Shown piece after piece: positions 26,926-34,414 of a DNA stretch of 64,000 nucleotides. The notes under the pieces were generated by a model. That model had not been told where the DNA came from. It saw only the letters and a program-made list of their open reading frames with translations, and did not search any database. Each line of letters begins with the position of its first letter. The first letter of the stretch is position 1. Both the position numbers and the translations under genes were made by a program. Source of the DNA: Nostoc sp. JL34 (GTDB taxonomy: Bacteria; Cyanobacteriota; Cyanobacteriia; Cyanobacteriales; Nostocaceae); the NCBI RefSeq assembly GCF_017114945.1, contig NZ_JABXKQ010000124.1:92383-156382 (forward strand), given 5' to 3'.

Positions 26926-28578
26926 ATGACTGAACTCACGCTACGCCTACAAGAGGGAGATACCGAGACAGCGATCGCAGTTGACCAAGATGTGTTTACA
27001 ATTGGTCGTCTGCCGGAATGTAACTTGTACTTACCTTTTGCTGGAGTATCCCGCAACCATGCTCGCCTAGTGAAAACATCTGACGGTGTGTGGACTATTG
27101 AGGATCTGGGCAGCAAAAATGGAACGCAAGTTAATAAATATCTTGTTAACTATCCCCAAGAGTTACATCACGGCGATATCATTTGGCTGGGCAATGTTAG
27201 CCTGGTAGTACTGCTCACAAGTCCTGTTTCCCAAACGACACCTAAATATCCCGAAATTTCCGACATTAATGAGCAAAGAACAATTCTTCACAATGTCGAA
27301 CAGCTCCAACAGCAATGGATCGCAGCTGATAGCAAAGATGGCAACATCAGCAATAAGGACAAAACCATTGCTCGTCTCAAAGACCTAGTGGACATAGCGA
27401 AAAATCTCTGTGCAGCAGCCTCTATAGAAGAGATTTTTTCTCAGGTACAGCAAGTAGTTTTTCGTTACCTTGATAGTATCGATCGCTTGGCGTTATTAAT
27501 TGATGTCAATAGTTGCGGCCAGTTGGAATTAGTGAATGCGGCCACTAGAAACGTTTCCCAACAGAAACATCTCGCCTCTGATGGTAGTTGGATTAGTCGT
27601 AGTATCTGTCAAAAGGTATTTGACGAAAAAGTTGTCATTCAAACTGCTGATACTCATCAGGATGAACGGTTTGCTAGTGAACAGAGTATTTTAGTTAAAG
27701 GCATTCGTAGCGCGATGGCGGTGCCTTTATGGGATGAAAATAAAGTTGTGGGCGTACTATATGCCGATGCCAATCTTTCTTCTTACCATTGGGCAAATGA
27801 AGGTGAGGAAGAACTGAGCTTTTTTTCAGCTTTAGCAAACCTTGTGGCTTCTAGCGTGCAGCGTTGGCTACTGGTAGAGAAACTCAAAACTGAAGAGATG
27901 ATTCGTCACCGACTAGAACGTTATCATTCTCCCGCAGTCGTACAGCAGTTGATCTCTGTAGGCGGATTACCGGGTGGTCGTTTAGCGCCATCTGAGAGCG
28001 AAATCAGTATTTTGTTTGCGGATTTGGTTGGCTTTACGGCAATTTCTGAACGGTTAACCCCAACTGCGATCGCTCAACTATTAAATAATTTATTTGAAGA
28101 AATGCTTAAAGAAGTGTTTGGTTGGGGTGGCACTTTAGATAAATATATTGGCGATTGTATTATGGCATTTTTTGGCGCTCCAGAACCGCAACCAGATCAT
28201 GCCAATCGCGCTGTTGCTGCTGCTAAGGGAATGCTTACTCGTCTTGAACATCTTAATGCCAATGGTTTTTGGCACGAACCCCTGCAATTACGCATTGCGA
28301 TTAATAGCGGTAAAGCTGTGGTGGGAGATGTCGGTAGTTCCCAAAGGGTAGATTATACGGCATTAGGCGCGACGATTAATCTTGCTGCTCGGATGGAAGC
28401 AGTTTGTCCCCCTAGCGAATGCGTGATTAGTGAAGCCACCCATAAAATGCTTTCACAACCCTCAGACTTCCAGGAAATGGGAGATTATCGTTTCAAAGGT
28501 ATTGAGCGATTAGTTAAGGTTTATCAGACAAATTTGCAGCAAGTGCCAACAATCATTGCTCCAATCATTAATCTTTAG
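26926..28578 (+). CDS. Class III adenylate cyclase with FHA and GAF domains
   Basis: Produces cAMP from ATP; soluble, 550 residues. N-terminal FHA domain (about 10-95) with GRLPECNLYLPF, SRNHARL and DLGSKNGTQVN for phosphothreonine binding. A GAF domain follows (about 165-325) with VPLWDENKVVGVLYADAN. The cyclase homology domain (about 355-540) keeps every catalytic residue: metal Asp366 and Asp410, adenine-specifying Lys406 and Thr478, and transition-state Asn485 and Arg489. Lys/Thr specificity marks class IIIb, often bicarbonate-responsive. Start ATG at 26926. Anabaena has several such cyclases (Cya series); I do not assign a specific name. Confidence 0.92.
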   Translation: MTELTLRLQEGDTETAIAVDQDVFTIGRLPECNLYLPFAGVSRNHARLVKTSDGVWTIEDLGSKNGTQVNKYLVNYPQELHHGDIIWLGNVSLVVLLTSPVSQTTPKYPEISDINEQRTILHNVEQLQQQWIAADSKDGNISNKDKTIARLKDLVDIAKNLCAAASIEEIFSQVQQVVFRYLDSIDRLALLIDVNSCGQLELVNAATRNVSQQKHLASDGSWISRSICQKVFDEKVVIQTADTHQDERFASEQSILVKGIRSAMAVPLWDENKVVGVLYADANLSSYHWANEGEEELSFFSALANLVASSVQRWLLVEKLKTEEMIRHRLERYHSPAVVQQLISVGGLPGGRLAPSESEISILFADLVGFTAISERLTPTAIAQLLNNLFEEMLKEVFGWGGTLDKYIGDCIMAFFGAPEPQPDHANRAVAAAKGMLTRLEHLNANGFWHEPLQLRIAINSGKAVVGDVGSSQRVDYTALGATINLAARMEAVCPPSECVISEATHKMLSQPSDFQEMGDYRFKGIERLVKVYQTNLQQVPTIIAPIINL

Positions 28579-28922
28579 GGATCGGGGCAAAACAGTTCCA
28601 AGTTCTGAGTAAAGAAGTGAGATTCCTCACTCAGCACTCATTACGGGTTAAACCCTAGCTATCCGCTAACAGCAGTCTTGAGGGTATGGGGCATGGGGTA
28701 TTAGAAAAACAATTAACAGCTGATTAATGGCTAATGATTACTAATTTATCGCGATAAATACATAGTTAATCTGTATATTTTATTTCAAAAATAATTGCAA
28801 AATTGTCATATTCAGCAACAAATTCTAGGTTAAAAGACTAGAATTTGGGTGGTAGCTTCCAGAATTGATCTGTGTAACACTAAGAAGCCTACCGAAGCTA
28901 TATTTTAACGGGAGGTCAGGTA
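28579..28922. other. Intergenic region upstream of gabD with inverted repeat
   Basis: AT-rich 344-bp gap. AAATTCTAG (28820-28828) and CTAGAATTT (28838-28846) form a perfect 9-bp inverted repeat with a 9-base loop, about 77 bp before the gabD start; an operator or leader hairpin is possible. A GGGAGGT ribosome site lies at 28911-28917. Confidence 0.45.
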
Positions 28923-30290
28923 ATGGCGATCGCCACCATTAATCCCGCCACTGGGGAGACGCTCAAAACCTTTGAGGCGCTCAATGATGCAGAAATTGCC
29001 GCTAAACTCGATTTAGCTAATCAGACTTTTGAACAGTATCGTCAGACTAGTTTCTCTGAACGATCGCACTGGCTGCAAAAAGCTGCCGACATTTTAGAGC
29101 AAGACAAAGCAGAATTTGCTAAGTTAATGACTCTAGAAATGGGTAAACCATTTAAAGCTGCGATCGCGGAAGTCGAAAAATGCGCCGTTGTCTGTCGCTA
29201 CTACGCCGAACACGCCCCTGGTTTTCTAGCTGATGTCAGTGTAAAAACTGATGCCAGCCAGAGTTTTGTCCGTTATCAACCAATGGGTGCAATTCTTGCG
29301 GTGATGCCGTGGAATTTCCCCTTCTGGCAAGTGTTCCGCTTTGCTGCACCAGCCCTGATGGCGGGAAATGTCGGCTTACTCAAACACGCTTCCAATGTGC
29401 CGCAGTGCGCCTTGGCAATTGAAGATATTATCCGACGGGCAGGTTTTCCTGAAGGTGCGTTTCAAACTCTATTAATCGGCGCTGCCAAAGTTGCCGATTT
29501 AATGGCTGATGACCGCGTAAAAGCTGCTACCTTGACAGGAAGCGAACCAGCCGGCGCATCCCTGGCCGTCGCCGCCGGCAAACAAATTAAAAAAACAGTT
29601 TTGGAATTAGGAGGAAGTGACCCGTTTATTGTGTTAGAAAGTGCTGACTTAGAGACAGCAGTTGTCACAGCAACTACAGCGCGGATGTTAAATAACGGGC
29701 AATCATGTATTGCAGCGAAACGTTTTATTGTCGCAGATGCGATCGCAGACAAATTTGAAAAATTGCTTTTAGAAAAATTTGAGGCGCTGAAAGTAGGCGA
29801 TCCTATGCAACCAGATACCGATTTAGGCCCACTGGCGACACCTGGTATTCTCCAGGATTTAGACCAACAAGTGCAAAATGCCATCAGCTGCGGTGGTAAA
29901 GTCCTCACTGGTGGAAATCCTTTATCAGATCGTCCAGGGAACTTTTATCCACCAACGATTATCATAGATATCCCTACTGACACACCAATTGCAAAAGAAG
30001 AATTCTTTGGCCCGGTAGCCTTGTTATTCCGGGTTCCAGATATCGATGCTGCCATTAAACTCGCTAATGACTCACCCTTTGGCTTAGGTGCAAGTGCTTG
30101 GACAACCAACGACCAAGAGAGCGATCGCTTGGTTGAAGAAATCGAAGCCGGTGCCGTTTTTATCAACAGTATGGTCAAATCTGATCCCCGATTGCCCTTT
30201 GGTGGCATCAAGCGTTCTGGATATGGCAGAGAATTGAGTATCCAAGGTATACATGAGTTTGTAAATGTTAAAACAGTCTGGGTGAAGTGA
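28923..30290 (+). CDS. gabD: Succinate-semialdehyde dehydrogenase
   Basis: Oxidises succinate semialdehyde to succinate with NAD(P)+. 455 residues, full ALDH length. Catalytic Cys262 lies in NNGQSCIAAKRF and the general-base Glu near 228 in VLELGGSDPF; PWNFPFWQ and TGSEPAG form the cofactor site. The ribosome site GGGAGGT precedes ATG 28923 by 5 bp. The next gene on the same strand is a ThDP decarboxylase. Together they match the 2-oxoglutarate decarboxylase / semialdehyde dehydrogenase pair that bypasses 2-oxoglutarate dehydrogenase in cyanobacteria, first shown in Synechococcus sp. PCC 7002. Confidence 0.93.
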   Translation: MAIATINPATGETLKTFEALNDAEIAAKLDLANQTFEQYRQTSFSERSHWLQKAADILEQDKAEFAKLMTLEMGKPFKAAIAEVEKCAVVCRYYAEHAPGFLADVSVKTDASQSFVRYQPMGAILAVMPWNFPFWQVFRFAAPALMAGNVGLLKHASNVPQCALAIEDIIRRAGFPEGAFQTLLIGAAKVADLMADDRVKAATLTGSEPAGASLAVAAGKQIKKTVLELGGSDPFIVLESADLETAVVTATTARMLNNGQSCIAAKRFIVADAIADKFEKLLLEKFEALKVGDPMQPDTDLGPLATPGILQDLDQQVQNAISCGGKVLTGGNPLSDRPGNFYPPTIIIDIPTDTPIAKEEFFGPVALLFRVPDIDAAIKLANDSPFGLGASAWTTNDQESDRLVEEIEAGAVFINSMVKSDPRLPFGGIKRSGYGRELSIQGIHEFVNVKTVWVK

Positions 30291-30321
30291 TTAGTCATTA
30301 GTCATTGGTCATTAGTCATTA
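30291..30321. repeat. GTCATTA heptamer array after the gabD stop
   Basis: Four GTCATTA / GTCATTG units begin right after the TGA stop of gabD. The array is followed by an inverted-repeat element, and related heptamers (GACAAAG, GACAAAT, GACTAAT) resume at 30455-30482. Confidence 0.85.
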
Positions 30322-30453
30322 GACCTCTTGCAAAAATCCTTGAATCACCCCTCCCCAACCCTCCCCTTGTGAAGAGGAGGGGGCAAGATTTCAAGTTTTC
30401 CCCCAAAATATCGGGGGGATAAAGGGGGGTCTATTCGACTTATGCAAGAGGTC
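30322..30453. mobile_element. MITE-like element with perfect 11-bp ends
   Basis: GACCTCTTGCA (30322-30332) is perfectly inverted at 30443-30453. The interior has G/C-rich imperfect hairpins (CCCTCCCC... and GGGGGG... arms) but no gene. It is inserted between heptamer arrays in the gap between gabD and the decarboxylase gene, so it may affect their cotranscription. Confidence 0.65.
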
Positions 30454-30526
30454 AAATGACAAAGGACAAATGACTAATGACAAAGAACAAAAGTCTTATT
30501 CGTTAATAGAGTTGTCGGGAAATAAA

Positions 30527-32170
30527 ATGAATACAGCAGAATTATTGGTGCAGTGCCTAGAAAATGAAGGAGTGCAATATATTTTTGGACTCCCTGGTGA
30601 AGAAAACCTGCACGTTTTGGAAGCCTTAAAACATTCTTCGATTAAATTTATTACGACTCGTCATGAACAGGGTGCAGCATTCATGGCCGATGTTTATGGA
30701 CGCTTAACCGGAAAAGCCGGAGTGTGTCTTTCTACTCTTGGCCCTGGGGCAACCAACTTGATGACTGGGGTAGCAGATGCTAACCTCGATGGTGCGCCCT
30801 TAGTGGCGATTACTGGTCAAGTGGGAACAGATAGAATGCATATTGAATCCCATCAATATTTAGATTTGGTGGCAATGTTTGCCCCTGTTACCAAGTGGAA
30901 TAAACAGATTGTGCGACCCAGTATTACACCAGAAGTAGTACGGAAAGCATTCAAGCGATCGCAATCTGAAAAACCTGGTGCAGTTCACATCGATTTACCA
31001 GAAAATATTGCCGCCATGCCTGTAGAAGGCAAACCTTTGCGTAAGGATAATAGCGAAAAAACCTATGCATCTTTTGCTAGCATTCGGGCAGCAGCCGCCG
31101 CAATTTGCCAAGCAGTTAACCCATTAATTTTAGTCGGAAATGGGGCAATTCGCGCTCACGCCAGTGATGCTGTCACGCAATTTGCCACCTTGCTGAATAT
31201 ACCTGTTGCCAATACCTTCATGGGTAAAGGTGTGATTCCCTACACACATCAATTAGCTTTGTGGTCAGTGGGATTACAGCAAAGAGATTTCATTACCTGT
31301 GGCTTTGATAACACAGATTTAGTAATTGCGATCGGCTATGATTTGATTGAGTTTTCCCCCAAGAAATGGAATCGGAATGGTGAAATTCCCATTGTGCATA
31401 TTGGGGTAAGTCCAGCAGAGATTGATAGTAGTTATATTCCCAACGCCGAAGTAGTGGGAGATATTTCCGATTCCCTTTATGAAATATTAAAATTAGCAGA
31501 CAGACAAGGTAAACCCGATCCTTTTGCTATCAGCTTAAGGTCAGAGATTCGGGCTGATTACGAACAATATGCCCATGATGACGGATTTCCCATTAAGCCA
31601 CAAAAGTTAATTTATGACTTACGGCAAGTGATGGGGCCAGATGATATCGTCATCTCTGATGTTGGCGCACATAAAATGTGGATGGCGCGTCATTATCATT
31701 GCCATAGTCCCAATACTTGCATAATTTCCAACGGCTTCGCAGCTATGGGTATTGCCATTCCTGGCGCTTTAGCAGCAAAACTGGTTCATCCCAAGCGCAA
31801 AGTCGTTGCTGTAACAGGCGATGGCGGCTTTATGATGAATTCTCAAGAATTAGAAACAGCCTTGCGTGTCGGTACACCCTTTGTCACGATAATTTTCAAT
31901 GATGGTGGCTATGGCTTAATTGAGTGGAAGCAAGAAAATCAATTTGGCAAAGGAAACTCATCCTTTGTGCATTTTAGCAATCCTGATTTTGTGAAATTAG
32001 CCGAAAGCATGGGTTTAAAAGGCTACCGAGTTGAATCGGCTTTAGATTTGATTCCCACTTTGAAAGAAGCCCTCGCTCAAGATGTGCCCGCCGTGATAGA
32101 TTGTCCCGTAGATTATCGGGAGAATCACCGCTTTAGTCAAAAAGCCGGCGAGTTGAGTTGTGCGTTGTAA
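30527..32170 (+). CDS. 2-oxoglutarate decarboxylase (acetolactate synthase-like ThDP enzyme)
   Basis: ThDP-dependent decarboxylase forming succinate semialdehyde from 2-oxoglutarate. 547 residues from the ATG at 30527, where the family begins (MNTAELLVQCLENEGVQYIF); the frame also opens at 30470, but those residues come from heptamer repeats. Catalytic Glu47 lies in TTRHEQGAAF; the ThDP-Mg motif GDGGFMMN...IIFNDGGYG starts near residue 431. Automatic annotation tends to call these acetolactate synthase. The adjacent semialdehyde dehydrogenase argues for the TCA-bypass enzyme instead. A true IlvB would need an IlvN partner, and none is nearby. Function by context, not by residues alone. Confidence 0.85.
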   Translation: MNTAELLVQCLENEGVQYIFGLPGEENLHVLEALKHSSIKFITTRHEQGAAFMADVYGRLTGKAGVCLSTLGPGATNLMTGVADANLDGAPLVAITGQVGTDRMHIESHQYLDLVAMFAPVTKWNKQIVRPSITPEVVRKAFKRSQSEKPGAVHIDLPENIAAMPVEGKPLRKDNSEKTYASFASIRAAAAAICQAVNPLILVGNGAIRAHASDAVTQFATLLNIPVANTFMGKGVIPYTHQLALWSVGLQQRDFITCGFDNTDLVIAIGYDLIEFSPKKWNRNGEIPIVHIGVSPAEIDSSYIPNAEVVGDISDSLYEILKLADRQGKPDPFAISLRSEIRADYEQYAHDDGFPIKPQKLIYDLRQVMGPDDIVISDVGAHKMWMARHYHCHSPNTCIISNGFAAMGIAIPGALAAKLVHPKRKVVAVTGDGGFMMNSQELETALRVGTPFVTIIFNDGGYGLIEWKQENQFGKGNSSFVHFSNPDFVKLAESMGLKGYRVESALDLIPTLKEALAQDVPAVIDCPVDYRENHRFSQKAGELSCAL

Positions 32171-32231
32171 AAAGTAGAGATGCGATTAATCGTGTCTCTA
32201 CAAGAGTTAGGAGTTAGGAGTTATTTATTCC

Positions 32232-32338
32232 TATAGCGTTTCCCGACCTAGCGAAGTATACCCGTAGGGGCACGGCAGTGCCGTGCCCCTACAACTCGCG
32301 ATATAATTTTGTACCGCATCTGAATGGGAACCGCTATA
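32232..32338. mobile_element. Nested palindromic MITE-like element
   Basis: Outer ends TATAGCGTTTCCC (32232-32244) and GGGAACCGCTATA (32326-32338) pair at 12 of 13 positions. Inside lies a perfect hairpin GTAGGGGCACGGC (32264-32276) / GCCGTGCCCCTAC (32280-32292). The ends beginning TATA suggest TA-targeting, IS630-like mobilisation, which is inference. Confidence 0.6.
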
Positions 32339-32376
32339 ACTCCTTATTAATTTCTACTCCTTTAGTGTTTTGGTAG

Positions 32377-32404
32377 GGTGCGTTACACCAAGGGCTAACG
32401 CACC
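32377..32404. repeat. Short palindromic repeat GGTGCGTTA
   Basis: GGTGCGTTA (32377-32385) and TAACGCACC (32396-32404) form a perfect hairpin with a 10-base loop. Its form resembles small dispersed palindromes of filamentous cyanobacteria. It is the third repeat type in this 400-bp gap. Confidence 0.6.
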
Positions 32405-32469
32405 GCTTCACTTCATTTATAGATATATTTCTTCTCTTTCTTTGCGTCCTTCTCTACGAGACGCTACTC

Positions 32470-32525
32470 GTGAATGAACCTTTGCGGTTTGTGAAAAAAA
32501 CCACGAAGCTCAAAGGTTCATTCAC
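32470..32525. terminator. Perfect 15-bp hairpin after the small membrane protein gene
   Basis: GTGAATGAACCTTTG (32470-32484) and CAAAGGTTCATTCAC (32511-32525) form a perfect stem with a 26-base loop, 46 bp downstream of the 32572-32814 stop. No T-run follows, so it may be a transposon relic or mRNA-stabilising hairpin rather than a terminator. Confidence 0.4.
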
Positions 32526-32571
32526 AATGAGTTAGAATCAATAACTTCTAACTCATTACTGATTTTTACTT

Positions 32572-32814
32572 CTAATTAATTGTCTTCTGGTCTAAATTTG
32601 TGCTTTCTTGCTTTTGGGCAATGTCTTCTACTGCTTTGCATTGCCTTTTGTCAATATCTGACTTAATAATGAGTCCCTTAGTATTGAGCGATATTTCAAC
32701 TTGGTATTGACCATTCACCATATTAATCGCAGCGTAAGTTACTGTACCAAACATCATCACTCCGCAAAGTGATAGGATAATTTGCAGAATTCCCAGTTCT
32801 CGTTTCATTTTCAA
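32572..32814 (-). CDS. Small single-pass membrane or secreted protein
   Basis: 80 residues, start ATG at 32814 (a second ATG two codons later). A hydrophobic N-terminal segment (LGILQIILSLCGVMMFGTVTYAA) acts as membrane anchor or signal, followed by a polar tail of about 50 residues with one Cys. No family is recognised. It sits alone, divergent from the ATPase gene at 33023. Low certainty that it is expressed. Confidence 0.45.
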   Translation of the reverse strand: MKMKRELGILQIILSLCGVMMFGTVTYAAINMVNGQYQVEISLNTKGLIIKSDIDKRQCKAVEDIAQKQESTNLDQKTIN

Positions 32815-33022
32815 AGCCCTTAATTCCTTACATTCTCATTACAACTTGGTGCTGGCTGAGAACTGAGTTGAGAAACAGTCACCGATTAGACAAGTTTTAG
32901 TTGATTATCGGTTAAGTTCAGGATGACTCTAATATCTAGAGTGCAAGACGTTATGGCTCAACAGCTTTGCTATTTAGCGAGTATAAAAACCTGATATACT
33001 CACAGCAGTTTCTCGATGAGGA

Positions 33023-34120
33023 ATGATGGCGCGATCGCTCCGAGTAGCTCCAGAGTATATTGAAAAAGTTAAGTCAGCACTTGGGCGCAATAGCTATCCC
33101 AGCCAGCAGTCTTTGGCTACTGACACAGGATTTTCTCTCTCCACAGTCAAAAACTTTCTCACTGGTAGACCTGTTGACTATCTAAATTTTGTAGAACTTA
33201 CCAAAAAACTGGGGTTAGACTGGCAAGACATTGCATACAAAGAACCAGAAACTCAACCGCCAAAACCTCAGCCAATTAACGGCGAAGCATCACCCTTCAT
33301 CACTGGCGCACCCATCACCCAACCGCGTTACTTTTTTGGGCGCGAAAAAGAATTAAAACGCCTCTTCAACTTACTCAAACACCATCCCCTGCAAAACGCC
33401 GCCATTATCGGCAAAAAGCGTAGCGGTAAAACATCCCTGCTGCACTATCTCAAAAATATCACCACCACCCCAGTAGAACAATTGCGTCCTGCTCAAAAAT
33501 CCGACTGGCTACCGCATCCAGAAAATTACTGTTGGATTTTTGTAGACTTGCAAGACGCACGAATGCAAAGCCGAGAAGGACTGCTAAAGTACATCCTAGA
33601 ATCACTGAAGATGGAAGTGCCGATACCTTGCGATTTAGATCGTTTCATGGATGTAGTCAGCGATAATTTGCATTCTCCCACAGTCATCTTATTGGATGAG
33701 ATTAGCGTTGGCTTGCAACGCTGTCCAGAATTAGATGATGGCTTTTGGGAATGTTTGCGGTCTTTGGCAACTAACGGCACAGAGGGGAATTTAGCATTTG
33801 TCTTGGCTACCCCCGAATCACCGATGGAAATGGCGCGAAACACAGGACACAGTTCACCCTTTTTCAATATTTTCGGCTACACCGCATATCTGGAAGCATT
33901 GACTGAGATAGAAGCGCGACAATTGATAGCAAGTTCGCCCATTCCCTTCACTGACGAAGATATAGAGTGGATTTTGACACAAAGTCGTTGTTGGCCACTG
34001 TTGTTACAAATTCTGTGTAGAGAAAGATTATTTAACTTAGAAGAAGGGGAAAATGATGATAATTGGCGTGAGGAAGGTTTACGACAAATGAAATCATTTA
34101 CTCATTTATTAGATTCATAA
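33023..34120 (+). CDS. HTH-P-loop ATPase (STAND/AAA-like)
   Basis: 365 residues. The N-terminus (about 8-60) is a helix-turn-helix of the kind found in cyanobacterial vWA-MoxR/STAND proteins (SLATDTGFSLSTVKNFL). A Pro-rich linker and the entry motif FFGREKELKRLF precede Walker A IGKKRSGKTSLL (about 130-137) and Walker B TVILLDEIS (about 219-227). There is no C-terminal repeat sensor, so it is a minimal regulator. GAGG precedes ATG 33023. It is followed by a small antitoxin-like gene and a larger ATPase on the same strand (spacings 14 and 61 bp), so all three may form one operon. Function unknown. Confidence 0.8.
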   Translation: MMARSLRVAPEYIEKVKSALGRNSYPSQQSLATDTGFSLSTVKNFLTGRPVDYLNFVELTKKLGLDWQDIAYKEPETQPPKPQPINGEASPFITGAPITQPRYFFGREKELKRLFNLLKHHPLQNAAIIGKKRSGKTSLLHYLKNITTTPVEQLRPAQKSDWLPHPENYCWIFVDLQDARMQSREGLLKYILESLKMEVPIPCDLDRFMDVVSDNLHSPTVILLDEISVGLQRCPELDDGFWECLRSLATNGTEGNLAFVLATPESPMEMARNTGHSSPFFNIFGYTAYLEALTEIEARQLIASSPIPFTDEDIEWILTQSRCWPLLLQILCRERLFNLEEGENDDNWREEGLRQMKSFTHLLDS

Positions 34121-34134
34121 CTAGCGGAGTAATT

Positions 34135-34353
34135 ATGAAAGCACACCGAATTGAAACAAAGTTAACTAAAAACGGAACCTTGATTCTTGAGGATTTACCG
34201 TTTCAAGAAGGCGAAGTAGTAGAAATCATTGTTTTAGAACGTTTTCCCCAACCTTCAGAATCTAATCCTTATCCTTTACGAGGAACGGTTATTCACTATG
34301 ATGATCCTTTTGAGCCTGCTGTACCTATAGAGGATTGGGAAGTTCTGCAATGA
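34135..34353 (+). CDS. Small antitoxin-like protein (AbrB/DUF2281-like)
   Basis: 72 residues, start ATG at 34135, 14 bp after the ATPase gene. The N-terminal beta-rich half (IETKLTKNGTLILEDLPF, EGEVVEIIVLE) and the tail YDDPFEPAVPIEDWEVLQ resemble small cyanobacterial proteins usually encoded just before PIN-domain toxins. Here no toxin follows: the overlapping ATG at 34352 opens only 17 codons. It may be an orphan antitoxin or a captured regulator of the ATPase operon. Family assignment is from memory, not alignment. Confidence 0.6.
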   Translation: MKAHRIETKLTKNGTLILEDLPFQEGEVVEIIVLERFPQPSESNPYPLRGTVIHYDDPFEPAVPIEDWEVLQ

Positions 34354-34414
34354 CTGTGTTTGCAATGACAACAATATCTTCAATATCTCTACTATTAACC
34401 TAAGCAGGCAAATT

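Noticed and set aside
30470-30526. Earlier start of the decarboxylase gene
   Set aside because: The first 19 codons are read from GACAAAG/GACTAAT heptamers; the family begins at ATG 30527.
30527-32170. Acetolactate synthase large subunit (ilvB)
   Set aside because: No ilvN nearby and direct linkage to succinate-semialdehyde dehydrogenase favours 2-oxoglutarate decarboxylase.
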